From NCBI GenBank assembly GCA_001640655.1, contig LXGT01000037.1:62001-126000 (forward strand): a DNA stretch of 64,000 bases, in the 5' to 3' direction. Below are positions 11,501-27,163 of this stretch, one piece after another. A program made the translations under genes and the position numbers. The notes beneath the pieces are model-generated. The model saw nothing but the letters and a program-made list of their open reading frames with translations, did not search any database and had not been told where the DNA came from. Positions within the stretch are counted from its first letter, which is position 1. Each line of letters begins with the position of its first letter. Origin of the DNA: Endoconidiophora laricicola. Taxonomy: Eukaryota; Ascomycota; Sordariomycetes; Microascales; Ceratocystidaceae.

Positions 11501-14500
11501 CAACACAATGAAAACGTAGTAGCGCTGGGTAGTATCAGGCTCACTTAGTAGGCTAGCGGTGATCAGAAACAAAGCTAGAGTAAATTTTGCTCGAGGCGAC
11601 TACTCTTGAGCGAAGCGTATGGATGAAGCTAGCAACGCCTATGTGTTGTTCTCGCCACCCTGGAGACAAGATACAACTGATAGTTGTAGTATGGGTACTA
11701 ATAGCTGTAGTTTGTCCCAACATAGATACGAGATACACCAACTACTGTTACTATCATGAAAGCAACAGGTCATAGGACTAGAAAGACTAAGAAGGCTAGT
11801 TTATTCGGCCGGATATCAATAATACTTTAGTTATGCTACGACTCTACTAAGTATAAGTTCCTTGTGCTAGTCGGCGTGAAATAGACAAAACTGCATGCTG
11901 TCGTGCTATGGGTAGCCTTGGTGTGCTGGCGAGTCTGGTTGCCCAATGATATTACATTCATATTTCCGTGCTCAAGTAAGTTTAGCAGGTTCTTCAATAT
12001 GTATGCACATAACACCCCAAGACAGATGATCCAACAGTTGACGCTATGCTACCGACTATCGCACAGGCATTCTACTATAATGGTCTAGAATCTGCCTTTG
12101 ATACCCGATAAATGAAGCTTCCATTGCTACTTGTCATCATAGTCAGTACTAGAGGAAGGGGAGAGGGGTTCTTCTCGGAATAGAAGTATAGGAGGCGGCA
12201 GAAACAGAGAGAGGGGAGCTCCATTCTGAATTGTTCTCCCCTCCCTCTGACTACTTGTTTGTTCCCGTTCTCTCTCGTTTGATCATAGCGGGGAGTGAAG
12301 GAAGCCCAGTAGTCTTAAAGCTGGCATATGTGCTATCCCTCCCGAAAGCTTCGCTGCGGCGAGAGGAGCGAAGGGCCAGATGTCAAAGGCAAAGTGATAG
12401 CAAAAGAACGAGAGGGGAAGCAAAAGCTAGTACATACGCTTAGAAAAGAGGAACGCAACATAAAGCAAAACAGCAGATAGAATGGAAGGGGAGATGGCCA
12501 ACCTTTGCGGTTGTCGCCCTTTGTCTCTTCTGGCGCTGATAGAAGTAGCAGTGGCTGAGTCGTGGGCAATTTTGGATGTGGATTCAAAGCCCACCACACC
12601 CTTTGTATATGTACATGCAGGCCGTACAGTCATTACATAGTGAATAACAGAATACCGATAGATATGCATACAGGACGTCACACATAGTGATACCTACTGT
12701 AGCCATAGCAGACTATATGTGTCAATATGTGCGTAAGAGGCAACATGTATATACAAATATATGTAGTTATCTACTTTTATGTATCTAAAAAAAACCTTTG
12801 TAAAAAGGTCTCTTGCTAGTGGAAGTGAAACCGGCCAAGGCCAAAACAATAATGCCATTATGGCTAGTACAAGAAGGGCTGTTCTCATGTGTAAGTAGAT
12901 ACAAATTCCTCTGGCTGGCATATAGGCCGTTTTGGATATTGGTGTGTTGTTATTGAACGGACATTGCTCCTTCCTTCCCCAGCCTCTGTAATTCTTTCCA
13001 TGCAGTGCCCGGACGAAGTCCGCCATGACCACGTAGACTCCTCTTCTCTAGTTTTATATCATTTTCATATCATTTTTAAGTTGCTCTTGTGCCAGCGATT
13101 CTTGTGACGGAGAGTCCGGGGTTGTTTTGTATAGACTTGTTCTAGTGTGTATAATAGAAATTGTAGCATCCGTGGTTGGTTGCCATGGAAGTCCGAAAGT
13201 ACTCACTGGGGCGATGCCTATATCACATGTTGTGCCGCTTAGTCAAGCCAACATGGAAAAACTGTGCCGTTGAGGAAAACACACTAAGTATGGAAGGCAA
13301 GGCAAAGCAAGACACATACTATTTAGTATGTCTCTCAAAGTCGTGGGCTGTCTTTTTGCACTTGCTTTTCCGCTAGTTCCAGCCGCCCGTAGTATGTTTT
13401 CATGCGTATTTAAAGTAGTGTACATACAGCACAAGTGATAATCATGCATGCAGTGTGATAACATAGAACTGGTTCCAAGGGAGGAGGGAAGAGATCTGAT
13501 TATGATAGCAGCTCGATGAGGTCTCGAAGGAAGCACACAATGGGCCGAGAAAGAAGATAGTGACCAAGATTCTCACATCCTTGACATTCTGGAGAAAGCG
13601 GAGGAACTGATGCATCTAACAGTGCAACTTTCTTTATCCAGAAAAAGAAGGGATCCCAAAAAGAATACTAATAGTGATTGATAAATAAAACAATAAAAAA
13701 AGAACATAAAAAATGTACGTATATTGTATAATTAAGGAAATGGCGGTGAGCAACTGGGAAAAAGACCTTATCGGGATAAAAGAACATAGCACGGGAATGT
13801 AAAATCCCTGGAATAAAACGATGTAGTACAGCTATAGCAGCTTAGCATAGGTTGAGCATTGGTGTTTTATTTTTTATTTTTTTTGTCACAGCTTTTTTAA
13901 TTTTTTTTTCGGGAAGGAGACTTCGCCTACCTTGTTACTAGCATCGTGTAGATAGATGTACATCAAAAAATTGAGAAGTCGAGCACTAGACTTAACACCT
14001 GATATATAACAACGCCTTGATAACACTTAATACTGAGAAAAGTCCATAAGCTGCCCTTAATACAGGATTTCTTAACTACAAGCTAGTCTTATCACGCCTG
14101 CCCATCAAGCCAAGCTTAGATGCAGGGAAAAGGACTTGATGCAAGCCACGCCTACGCTGTGAGTCGAGCAGTTACAGCACGGTCATTCTAGATTCACGTT
14201 CTCTGGCAGAGAGACCTTGATCTAATAAAGAACAAATTAAAGCTTCTGGGGCGTCTCATCATGGTTAACATCTAATCGAGTAATGAGGTATATAAAAAAA
14301 TCTTCCGGGGCAACAGGCGGTGAAGACGAAGACAAGCCACCCGGACAGCAGTAGGAGTCTACATAGTACAAGTAGTTACTTCTATGTAGATTTGTTAGGC
14401 CAGCACCAGCTTTTGGGGAGAAACTTAACTAGTTGATTACAAGGACTCAGTATTCACGGCATATAAGACAGATAAAATGGGATATAGCGAGAGAGAAATA

Positions 14501-17500
14501 AAATAACAGAGAACTAGAGCTTCTGCTTATCAACTACTCGGGCTTTGCAATATAGCAGTGCCTGAGAGATAAAAGTGAGATGAAAAAAACGAACAGCAAC
14601 TCGGCATCCTCTTCATTTCCCCGTTTTGGAGTCTCTAGTTAAACTTCGAGCATAGATCATATTTGATTACGTCTCAATATAGACATTGACCATGTATGTA
14701 CATATATGTGACGTGTCAAGATGGAGAAATCGATATATGCGCTGATGTATATATCTATATCTGTCTATATATATTTGTATACTAGAGACAATGATGTCTG
14801 GCGGCTGTAATATCTGACGGTGCAATGCTTCCAAGGTTGGTCAGCTTTTCTGAGGGAGTGTCTCTAGATAACATAAGTGCTTTGTTTGTTTCCATTGTGT
14901 CTTCTGTCCTATCCATATCACAGCGGTCTCTGGAACTCGATGATAGTAGGAGTAAGTGCGCTAAAAGGGCCCGGAACAGTCGAAGACGTTGTAGAGTAGA
15001 CCTACTAGGTGGACAATGTATGCAAATATTTCAAGTGAAATACAGGTCTGAGTCGGCACATGCAAAGACATTGTTCATATCTGCATGCGTCTTTATGCAT
15101 GAAGAGCACTAGAACCAAGTGAAAGTCTAGCCATGTCTTCTATACGCTTTGAATAGCAGGCTGCATTCGAACCTGTACATACTTTGCGGCCCTTGGTGTA
15201 TACCGCGTATATTAACGAAGCAGGCCATCTATTCCTTCGCCGTTAGTGCCCAACGATATGGAAGCGCTTCAAGATTGTTCTGGGGCCAGACTCTGCCGCT
15301 TTCTTTTCTTCAATTTATTCCTTATGCCTCTTTAGCCATGACATGAGAAGAAGAAGAAGGAGGAGAAGAGGGAGTTTGCTAAAACGAGAACCCCTCACCC
15401 CCCTCTTTCTCTCCTTGTACTATGCACTGTCTCTGTCGATGTAATGTCATGTAATGTACGCACTATCGCCAAATCGTCCTCCCGAGCCGCGTCCGGTGGA
15501 TACTATCGGAAGGCATTCACTACTAGTCACTATAACAGCTGCTGTAGCTGTAAAGTATATTTCAATGTCCGGACCGCCTCCTGCTTCCTATCTCCCTTTT
15601 AAGCCCATATATAGGAATATCTGAAAGAGGGGGGCTTATCAACCTTGCCCTTGTATTGCTTATAAACATCGTCGTCGTCAAGGAATAAAGGACTTATACT
15701 TGGCTCGGCTCGCTAAGGCTGGCATTAGCGTTAGGCTTTGCATCAGCCGTGCATCATTTGCTACTGGTATAGATAGCGGCGATGAAGTTTGCGCGTTGGG
15801 ATGCTCGAAATAGTAGGATCGAAACTATAGCTAAGAAGAAGTATATTTCAAGGGAGAGAGGCCAGTTTGATATGGCAATGTATAGATGGTAGAAGTAATC
15901 GAGCAAATAGATGCACACACCCCTCTCCTGTCTGTTTCCTTCTCCTTCTCGTCTTTCCCCGCTTTGGAATAGTGCCAACCAGCTTATGTTCTCCTTCTAT
16001 CTCAGCGATCGTCAGATTCTGGGTAGGAGAAGACATTCCTCTCGCTATCTTCTTGCTCGTTCGCTCGCTTATATACTGACTGCCTGCCTCGGTTGATCTA
16101 GTTAACACTAGATGACGAAAGTGCTTCTACGTGTTGGTTGCTTCTGTGCTCGTCTTGTTTCTCTGCTGTCTTAGTCATGTATGCAAGCTCCCAGCTATTC
16201 TATGCAATCCTAATAGATATATGTACATTGATATACTTTTATCTTAGTCAAGAGCTGCAAGGAATTAGTTAGTTATTCTTACAACATGTATATATACCGC
16301 AGTTATAGAGTCTTGAGTAAAAAAAACACACGCCTCAGACAGTCAACCTCTCTTCCTGTTGCGCTCTATGCCGTTCTTGTCTCGTTGTATCAAAGTGATA
16401 TAACCCGCATAACAGGATTCACTATGATATGACGTTGTAGACTCCACCTGGAGGCGAGCCGGGCCTGTCCAGCCGTGTGGATGATTCTCCAGTTTCGGCA
16501 TCGGAGGAGAGAGGCCGATTGTCACCCTTTTCCTACCCTACAGAATCACAGACAGTGCCAGGGCCGCATCCGTCTCTTTAGCATCCAGAAGAGTCTCTAG
16601 TTGGGCTCAGGTCTTTAGGCGTCAACAGGACTACCTACAAGCTTTCTTATCGTACTCGAAGTCACTAAAATAATGCGATCGCCCAGCTCTAGACTTCAGG
16701 ATCCAATACTCTTGCCTCTATCTTCGAAGTGAAACTACAAGCGAAGCGAGGAGAGGACGATGAAGCTCTCAGTTTTCTGACTTCCTTTACCATTCTCCGT
16801 CTATAACTGTCTAGTTCGAAGGTATCGTAGGTAACCTTCTTCTGAGCTGTTTCCGTTGCTATCACTATTATTTCCACTTGTATAAAGGCCCAACTATAGT
16901 AAAGGCCTAAACATGCCTATGAGAGAGCTGTATCATGAATAGGCCGCACAAGAATCGTCACACAGCAAGTCAACTGCAGCTCACAGAAGCAGTGCGTCTG
17001 TCGTTTTTTGAGGCGAGTCAATTAGCCCTTCAGACGCTATATAGCTAGGCCTTTTACAGGAAGAAGGGCAGCAGGATAATAGAGATTGAAAGGGACCGTC
17101 TGTAGGTGTTACTACAAGTTTGAATTGTCAGTAATGGAGCTCACTCTGTAAATACTAGACTCGGTAGCTATTGAAGAGACTTTCCGTCGTCTCCAGGACG
17201 GAGCTCGCAGCTACGGAAGAAAGAACTCATCTACAGTTCGGTGTATCTTGTCTTCTTGATAGCATATATCTATTGACTTCACTGTAGACGGAGCGCACCA
17301 TGACGCAGACACTAAAAACACCAGCTTGAAGTCAAACAAAGACATCACATTTCATGTGCATTTTCAAGGCGGCACAAGTCCGCATGGAGCAGAGTGATAT
17401 CAAAGTGACTTCGACAGCACATCATCGACACCACTACCAAAAATAAAAAAATAAAAAATATACAAAAAAAGAGCCTAGGTCGTCCAAAGAGCTCACTTTA

Positions 17501-20500
17501 TCAACACACTCCCGTTCCTATACAGACTTAGACAACTGCAGACCAGGCTCCAGACAGGATAATCTGTTTACCAATACCAAACATCAATTATCTACTATAT
17601 ATATATGTCATTCTAAGGCTGTCTAGTCCGCTCTGATCTAATCCCGCCTAGTCTGATGGGTGGGTGGGCAACAACGTGGACGACTCTTATTGGACTCTGT
17701 AAACATGGGTGGATCATCAGGATGTTGTCTAGCGGCTTGTGTCTCTGGAATCTTATTTTTGGTATATTAGTTACATGTTTTCGTGTTCTGCTTCTGCCTC
17801 TTGGGTGCCGGTTGGCATCACATGCTGTCTCTGTCTTTGCTAGATACTAGATTTTCTCTATTGAGTGTCTCCCAAGGCCAGTATATAACATCTTCGCAAA
17901 TCACCAAGCTCCCAGTGACGTTGCAGACAAGGTTATATCAACAAATGTACTAGTTAGCTGATAATGCATATTGCGTCCACTCACTTACATACATATAGAA
18001 GATGCAGTCTATATTGGCATACCTACACATCTGCTGCATCACAGAGTACGTACATTACATTACATACCCGCTGTTGTCAGTTCACGCGATGCAGGGTCCG
18101 GGCCACTGCAGCCCATCTATTCATCCTCTAACTCATTCCGTATCCCATACTTTGCCATCCATAGCATAGTTGATAGCTTGCCTCTCTCCACTATCTCGAC
18201 TTGGTGTTGGATTGCACCACTGCCAGCGCAGCGAGATGTCCAGGTTCCCCTCAATAGTCCAAGTCTGGATTTTTGAGCTCTAGACAGAGAAATGATGAAG
18301 AAAAGGCCAGAAAGGGAGGGGGGGGGGCATAACCGAAGGAGACCGATGCTACTCCAGTCTGCAGAGCCTAAGCACTCACTTACTTGCAAGTTTGATCGAC
18401 CGAAAGGGAAGAAAGAAGACACTAAAGATGAGGCTGCTACTATCATTGGCCACTTGCTTCAACTAAGCTTCCACAAGCTATATAAAGGTCAACGAAATCG
18501 TTTCCTTTCTTTTCGGTTCTGGTCCTTTACTATATAGACACCGTGCCTTTGGGCTGCCATAAGCAACTCCCGAATTCAAAAAAGCTAGAAACCTAACCCA
18601 GACCTGCACGGGAAGCCAATGTGCGTTGGCCAGCACAGCAAACAAAGCGTAGCTTGCAGCTGCAGGGTATAGTAGGTGCAGTTGCAGGGAACCCCCCCCC
18701 CCTCTTCTCTTCTATTCTCCTGTTCTCCTTTGCTCTAGACCATGAATCAACGCCGTACATGCAGACAAAAGAATATACATCACCGTACATGTCCACTAAA
18801 GCGGACATCCTGCATATGACTGTCCGTACCCGCGGTTCGTAACGGAAAGCGAGGCCGCGAGCTGGTCCTTAATGGTGGGACAGGGGGGGCGTCTACACAT
18901 CTACTATGTAAATATTCTGTATTATGGATGAGCACAGAAATGTTCTTTGGTTCGTTTCTTGAAGCCCTTGGAAAAAGAGAGAAAAAAAAAAGAAAGGGAA
19001 GGAAATCTCCTCAGGCTAATATAGATATCGTGTGTTGTACGCATATGACTACAAGTACGCCCTTTCATCCATGCAATACTAATCAAGTTAGGATGCAACT
19101 TCAAAGACAAGAAACATAAATGAAAACAAACCACGATCCGAAAGCGAAAGCCAAAAAGCCGATCAAGTGATCTCGTTTCCCCCGCCCCCGAAAAAATACC
19201 TTTCTCCGCTCATGCCAGCTCATCAAGATGGCAAGGTCACAACAAGAGAAAGCACCATAAATCAAGAAAACGCAAGCAAGCCAGATATTAGCCAGCTAGG
19301 AAACAAAGTCATGTCCATCCATCTGCATTCTTAGTTTTGGCGGGCTCCTCCTTCCTCCCTCCCTCTCACTCCGTGCTAGACTTCAAGAGCTTGAGACGTT
19401 GATCGATGTCGTGCACTATAAGTTGCAGTAACATTAAGGTACTTTGTTTATTCTAAACAATCTAGAAAATGGACAAGTCAATTATATAGTACTTGCCGCT
19501 ACTGTTGTTTGTTTCTTTCTTTGTTCGTGTTATCGATCTTTTCTAATGTTCATGGCCTCCCTTTCTTTCCATTCTGTTTTCTAATTAGTACATTACTTTG
19601 AGAATCCCTTCGCTCGCTACGGGCATTGCCATTCCTTCTTGCAAGCTTACAAGTTGCAAGTGCTACTCGACTGATCCCAAACTTGTTAAGATGCTGCTGC
19701 TTGCTGCCTTGCAACTTTCTACCTGCTACTGCCAATAATACTACTGGTAATACTAGTTGATACCAAGAAACAATACATGTTGCATTCGTTCGCTTGTTAT
19801 AGACCTTGTTTTTTGTTTACTTTCTTCTCAGACTGACCTTGTTCGAATCCCGTCTCAGATGTCACCCATGTCAGTGCTTTTTACCTTGCCGTCAACTAAC
19901 AATACAATGAGTTGTTCCAATACGATGCTAATCCAATATTCTCAATAAAGGGCCTAGATCGATCACGTAGAATCAGTGCGTCATGATAGCAAAAAAGTAG
20001 ACAGACAATTATGATACCTCGCTATCGCCGTTGCTTCTCCTGGTCACGAGCTATCTTGTTGTCTTCCTCTGTTTCTCTATCATATGCAGGCAGAGGTTAT
20101 CGGTATCAAACCAAATCCCTCCACTCACGCTAGCATGGCGTTCGGCATTTCATGGGCGCAGCAGCTACGTACTGGTAAGACAAGCATGCCCTATCACGGC
20201 CTACTGACAAAAGCTTCCAGACAGCCTCAGTCTTACCCTATGTACAATCACAAATGGCAGCTGCAGAAGTACACTGCAATTAGTCAATCCTGTGGGCTTG
20301 CATCTGCGCCTCGGGTGGTCTAATGCCGGCCAACCTCTTGTCCTGCCCTGCTATAAGTGATGGATTCAGTCTTGGTGAAAATGTTTGGCAGGAGATAGAT
20401 ATGGAGATGTCCCCACTTCTATAATAATATCGTCTATGATCAGGCTACGGTTCAGTCTATTTCACTAAGATTGGTAGATTACTATCAAGTGCATTGCTAT

Positions 20501-23500
20501 ATCTGTTGTCCCTTTGTAACTGCGGTACCGTCCTTAATCAAAACCTAGTTTTCTCCGTCTCTCTACTCGCACAATCTGCAGGCAGAACGTCTAGAGCATT
20601 ATATTATTGGCGATATCTCTTGATATCATTCGCTATAATTCTCATGTGCTTCAAGTGGTACTATCAGGTCTAGTCTTGATCCATTGTTCATCATATACAT
20701 GGTAAGACTTATACGTAGGTTCCAAGAACGATAAACAAAGCGAGGATCATAGGAGAAATACTAATATTTTGATATCACAGCCTAAGAAATATAAGTTCCT
20801 GTGGGCGGTTAATCTATGGCTACGGCGGCGGTTGTCATTCCAAGTATGTTGAGGGTGTAGTAAGATGTGGACCTATATATATGTTACTTATCTAGTCCAA
20901 AATACCAATCTTACCATTTTGTAAGAAAACAGGCTATCGAGGAGAAGACGATGAGTAACAGAACAGATCACTATATTTTATGTCAAGGTTATAAAAGTCT
21001 TCGCTATGGTTAAATACAAAGAAACGCTACTTAAAGAAGAGTCATATGGCAATAATATAACAAAGAACATAAAAGACAAGGCCCAGTTGATACTGGTGGC
21101 GGTTGTTCGAGCAAGTATACTGTACATAGTGTGGCAAGACATACTGTGCATTTTCCAGACGTTATCCAAAAAAAAAATTTAAACAATAAAATAACTAATC
21201 CATACATACACTAAAGTATATTTCTAAACAATTGATAAGTTAGTAGGTAGATAGTTTGTTGCAAATCCTAAGCTAAACAATGATACTAGTCTATTTTTTC
21301 TCTTTTTGTTAAAAGAAGAAAGCTCATAGGTAGAGTCAAAGCACACCTGCTATGTACATCCTCTAGATTATACCAGAGCGAGCAAAAGCAACATACTTTC
21401 GGAGAAATGTGCCTTGTAGGGTAATCAGACTCGAGTTTGATGACCCTCCATCATGTTGTTTGTTAACCATTGCTCGTCTTATCCATTACCTAACCATGAT
21501 CTTCAATAGAATTTGCTTTTGTAGGCAAAACTAGGTTCTTTTTTCCTTTCAGCAAGTAGTCTACATGCATACGCTTCTTGGCAATTTTCATTCTGGGTGG
21601 GGAGGATGGGACAGGATGGACGAGTAAAAAGCCGCATGTTATTATTGTTATTAGTATTGTTGATTTTTTCTTCTTTTCTGACTTCTGAAACACTTATCGA
21701 CCATATAAGCATCCCGACCCGCTAAGAAAATATATTTGGTGGTGGGCCTGCTGCGGTGGCATGCTGTGATTCGCTGGCAGATATAAACAAGAAAAAAAAA
21801 AGCGTGCGTATATTTACACACAACACGAACTAATCCTTCCAACGTAGTAATATACGGCGGCTAGAAGGTATCTCATCCATTCTTGAATATGTTAGTAGTA
21901 ACCGCTGACAAACGAGTAGAACTTTGGCCCCATTTTGCCTCGTAAGTTCTGATTTTGACTTATTGAGGTGTCGTTGTAAAGACACAATAACGTCTATGTC
22001 CTCGAGTCCAAGCAATTGCCTCTTAAATGTGATTTATGATGCTATCTTGATGCACCTTTCCCCCTTTCAAGAGGCAATTACTCTTCTCAGTGCTATCTTT
22101 CGACTATCTAGACCTTTGGTGGTACCTTCCCTTGTATTTTGGGCTAAAATAAAAACCTTTTCACAGACTACGTCTCAGTAATAATAATTGACTCCGGACA
22201 ATAAAATAGAAAACGGGTTGGCACGGGGCACAGAGGCGAGTTTTGTTTACAGAGTCTACCATCGGGCCTTCTTTGCTTTCAAGATAGCAAAGTATCGATA
22301 AACTCATTCCGGGCCCTACAAGAGGGTATCTAGGAGAATAATTGAACAGCGATGTATACGGGTGTGATGTGCAACGACGCAAATAAGAATAGATTATGCT
22401 AGCTATGACGCTATTAAGGTAACATCAGAGATGTGATGGGCATTTCTTTGTATCATTCGCAGGATATGACTGTAAACGCGGGCTTCTGTACTGTGTATGA
22501 TAAGTCTGCCCTTTAGTCTAAAGAAAGAACGCAGATTCGTAGGGAAACGGAAAGGGAAGAGGAAGGTAAGGGAAGATACCATTGTCGTGTCATGGTGGGC
22601 TCCAATGTGCTTCGCCTGCAGCAATAACAACTACAAAGGGTGTGGCCGTCTACAACCTATGGTTTACATAGAAATGAGAGAACGGAAAAGTTATAATCAA
22701 TCTCTCTGATATGCGACTGGCCCGCAGAAATTCAGCCTATCTCACCTTTATTTTACTTGCATTGGGTCAGTCAATCTTCTCAGCAAGTAAATATAGTACT
22801 TAGTTAGTAGCTATTGCTTGTAAGTTCTGCTTTTGCCTTTCTCGTTCCGCCGTATTGACTGTTCATATTTTCTAGGATCTCTTCTTCCTCTTGTTTCCAG
22901 CCTTTGGTTCTGGCAGTCTTGATTGACAACGTCGAGCCCGGAAATTGCCCGTGTGATGGCGTGCATTACGCACATGTGATCGATGGAACATCCATGGCCT
23001 TGGTTGGTACTTGACCTGTTCTACTATATATACTACAGAATGAGCAAATTTCGGTTGTAGCATCGACACTTATAATAGGTTGGAGTGAACCGAAAGAAAG
23101 TACCAAAGCAGCTAAAGATACAAGTCTTCATACAATAGCAAGCTTTCCCCCGCCCTAGACTAACAAATTAGTACGTGATATCGCTTACCTTGAATCAATG
23201 GCCGGCCAAATTACCTCTGAATTTATAGTGACCAGGATTTATTAATCCCTCCTGTTGAGAGGATGGCAGCAAAAGATCTTCTGAATGTCCGGTCCCAGCC
23301 TCCTGTAGTACTATTTCTGTCTTATATAACTTACGGATTGGCTCTAGATAGCCCAAACTCACTGCCGTTTTTCTTGTTTGGCGGCGTGAAAATACGACTC
23401 TATCTGTCATTGTTCTTTTTTGTCTCCTTTGTTTCCAATCTAGCCCATCTAAGTTGAGTTCATGCTCTCGGCGGCCGGTATATCTGCACGTGGCCAGCGG

Positions 23501-26500
23501 AACTTTTGAGTACGTATAAAACTATAAAAAAAATCATCATAGTACCAGTAGTTAGCTATTACTTTATGCCTTCTCCTACTACATAAGAAGATGGCCGTCT
23601 CGGCATAGTTCATTTCTAATCAAGTGAGTATTGAAGAAAAAATGGCCTGATACTATATCCTTCTCGGTCATCTAGGAATGAATCACAAAACAACCCTGTT
23701 ATTTATATACATAGTAAGCTGACCATATGCGTCATAGCTTTTCATTCGTTGGGGATATATCTAAACAAGTAAAGAAGTCGAAACAGAAATCACTAGATAC
23801 TATGTACATGTCAAGATTACGATGCGTCAAATGTACGTATGCTGCATATAGTCTATCTGAACAACCTTCCGCTGTACATATGTAAGTTGATGCACGTACA
23901 TCCTATCACCTTACAACTAGTAGTTCAGATTTTTTAAGTACTAGAAGCTTATTTCTTAGTCTTGGCCCAAAGCACTAGCTAGCCCTGCGCATAGAACAAT
24001 GCTAGCGAAGCCTATTGTTCGCTGCAGGTCAGTCCAGGCTAGCATGTTACTACCAGTATTACAGGTGACACTACAGGACAACAAAATTCCTCATTAGTTA
24101 GAACCCTTCGTGAACACTATCACTACGTATCTCCAACATGATATTGATATCTCCGCTATTGCGCATTGCTCAGCCCATTTACCAGTACCCCTATCAAGTG
24201 CGCATTTTGTGTCTGTCCATTAGTATCATCGAGCGTATTTACTCGTTATGGCCACAGCATAAAAATCCGCTCTATTACTACGATATTTAAATGTAGAATC
24301 ATGACTGTCCGGCACAAAGGATATACTTTTTCTAAGCCATGTACATATATCTCGGTCAAGTTCATCATATTTTGCCTTTTTTTTAGTTCTCTCCAGGTGA
24401 AACTGTTTCTCCGTGATGCTTGTGACGTCGTTTGAGAGTGTAGGAGGGTACTTTTTTGTTATTCATCGTTACTTGACTTTGTAGTTGTGATCCCATGAAC
24501 TCAGTATTCGCTTACTTTTGCTCCCTAGAAGTACATGTTACTAGTAGTAGTGACACCGCTATAATTTGGCCAGCCTAGAATTCACCATGAGCTTGTAGGA
24601 CGATGTCTTAAACCCTCCTCTCCTCCACCTCCTAACACATAATTTCTTTCCAAAGCAAACCATTAACAGAGCTTCGGTATAGCCTTTGTTCCTGCCTGAT
24701 GAAAATTGATGTTTCGTCCCCTCTTGTTGTTCTTCACGTTTCATCCACAGCAATAGACATATCAGCTCTATTCAATGGCAACCATTGATAACGCCTGGAA
24801 TATTAACAGTTGTCCAATCAGACTGGGCCCAATAAGAATTGTAGTACTGTGAGATGGGCGAGCTTTAGAGACAAGCTAATTGGGACTTACTGTCCATAGC
24901 CATGTCGGAAGGGAACATTCAGAAGGGATGGCATGATGTTTTTTGACTGGGCCCATTTCTCATGCTGAACACTTGATATGCATACAAACTCCCGTATGCA
25001 CACACTCGAATTCACACTTAATGCAGCTGCATCTGCAATCCAGCTCAGATCTAAATATGGATATGTACTCTGTATGTATGTATGTATGCATACATGCGTA
25101 TATGCAGCTGTGCAGAAACATATCCCTATGCCGGACCTGCATCGACAGCCATTGTTGGCAAGGAAGAAGAAATCACTTCTCTATTTCTCTCTGTATCTCT
25201 ACAAATTGACCAGTCAGCCTTACGTTGTGTCTGTCTACAGCTAATAGTATCCAGAAGCAGGGGTATGTTAGCAGAGTATAATAATCTTCATGGTATGGTG
25301 CTCTAAAGATTAGTGATAGCTTCTGTAGTGCAACATATTAACAAGTCGGCAAAGCACAGCTCCCATTGTAGCCCCCATGCAGCAGCTCACCACATAGGCC
25401 TTTGTAATGAAGCAAGGCCTTGGACTTCGGGAAGTCGTAAATATGGTAAAATTACTACATAAGCAACAATATTTGGTGAAGTAATCGTTATCGGGAGGAG
25501 GCCTTCTAGCATTCATCTCCCACAGGCAACATTTTCAGCTTTGCTGCAGCCAGCTTGTGCCAGGGCTAGTTATACTCTATCACAACCTTGAAGGTTAAGT
25601 ATGACCTGCATATCCGCACGCGATACGGACCTCTAAACGTGAGCAACCACCTCCAGTAGTAATAATGATCAGACGCCATAATGTAGGTACTATAGCGTAG
25701 AAACCAACCTAGCAAGAAGTCTATGTGCTCTTCATACATATTGCTCTGACACGTACACCATTTCAACGCTGATATCACAGTCTTATGTCAATAAGGGAGG
25801 GCTAATCACAGTTAATTTTCATCACGGCATATCTAGTATTCATTTGATGAAGCCTTTCCAGGAGATGTCTCGGCTCCGAGCTCTGAAATCTCAAACTTCG
25901 GATCCAACCACTACAATGTACAGAGCCAATATCAGTGGACCATCAAGAACAGCCTTGTATTTATCTTGACACGTCAATTTGTATTCTGCCTTGCATAGTT
26001 CTATGTTATTGAATCTGTACATTTAGGTTTAGTAGTACACCAACGTTCGTGCTTTAGTACCCTAGGCGAACGCTGTCATTGGTCTTCTTAAGGCAAGTTA
26101 GGAGTCAGAACTGGTTCTTGGACAATAGCCGCCGAGTAGAGATCCTCCATGTCACAGATTATGGACAGCACAATTTGTATGAAACCTAAGCCAACATGTA
26201 AAGTAAATTTTGCCTCAGTCCTAATCTGTTTAATGTGTACAAATTCTATAAACAATGTGATAATGATGTAGCATCGCAGTTGTAGTAGTATTAGACAGAG
26301 TAGGAAATCAAGATATTGTAGCACGTGTCTTAGGGTGGTCATTTTCATGCGCAAAGACATGGTCTATCTTAAAAGCTATCCAATAAATTTTCAAGATGGG
26401 CATCTGGTGCTGTGGTTGGCACAAAACTCCACAGGCAGACAAGGAGACAAAAACCTCACATCGATGGTAACGCTTAGAAACCAGATGGAAAGGGGTTTGT

Positions 26501-27163
26501 GTATTCTGTGCTGTCCAGTCCATAACCTTACATGCAGACAGTAGTACACTAAGCAACGGACTGAATATTGAACAGGCTTACTTGCTTCACCTCCCTTGTT
26601 CCTCCCCTGCCCCGGAGAACGGGCTACCTCCGGGTTGAGTTTCGTTCTCGTCCAATGAAGTACCGAAGGCGACTTGAAATCATGAGTTGAAATGAAGTGC
26701 TTGCATATGTCAAGAGCATAACAAGGGGCCTTTACTAACCCCAAAAAACTAGGGAAGAGAAATGAAGGGGGGTTTGTATAAGCCTACCCAACTGATCGGT
26801 CTTCGCGAGCCCAAGGCTTCAGTCTAAGGTATCGTGGACTGATCGTTTCATATGTCGACAAGCTTCCTATCTTGATAATCCAACTTCGTTCACGGTGGCT
26901 AATCAAGCGAATAGAGTTTCATTAGCTTGCTCTGTCGGCAAAATGGCCTTTTTGAGCCCTGTACTATTCAAAATCCAAGTTCTCAAGCACTGAGTCAGAG
27001 CCGACCACCAAGACCTCTGTTGATCGCCCATTAGCTAGCCTTAATTCGGTAGTTTGTTACGCTAGAAGATCAATAGATAACTTTTTTAGAATTTAATATA
27101 GCGTCTAAATATGGCACTAATATAACAACACCTCTTCATTTGTTCTGATGTAGTAGATTTCTG
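8551..27163. other. Left half of a 34-kb gene desert
   Basis: I see no gene here that I can support. All open frames are short (under about 120 codons), many lack an ATG, and their translations are low-complexity or resemble nothing I know. The sequence is A+T-leaning with many TA/CTAG-rich words, T and A runs, a G10 run (18318-18327), a C11 run (18692-18702), and a TATG microsatellite near 25070-25105. No tRNA with a foldable T arm was found. Weakly expressed noncoding RNAs or heavily spliced genes with tiny exons cannot be ruled out. Confidence 0.55.

Noticed and set aside
19838..19856. GTTCGAATCC, a tRNA B-box-like sequence
   Set aside because: The bases on each side do not form a 5-bp T stem and no A box or acceptor stem lies at the right distance.
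26088..26744. Minus-strand frames with hydrophobic stretches, possible membrane-protein exons
   Set aside because: No family motif, no convincing splice sites linking them, and the composition matches surrounding A+T-rich DNA.
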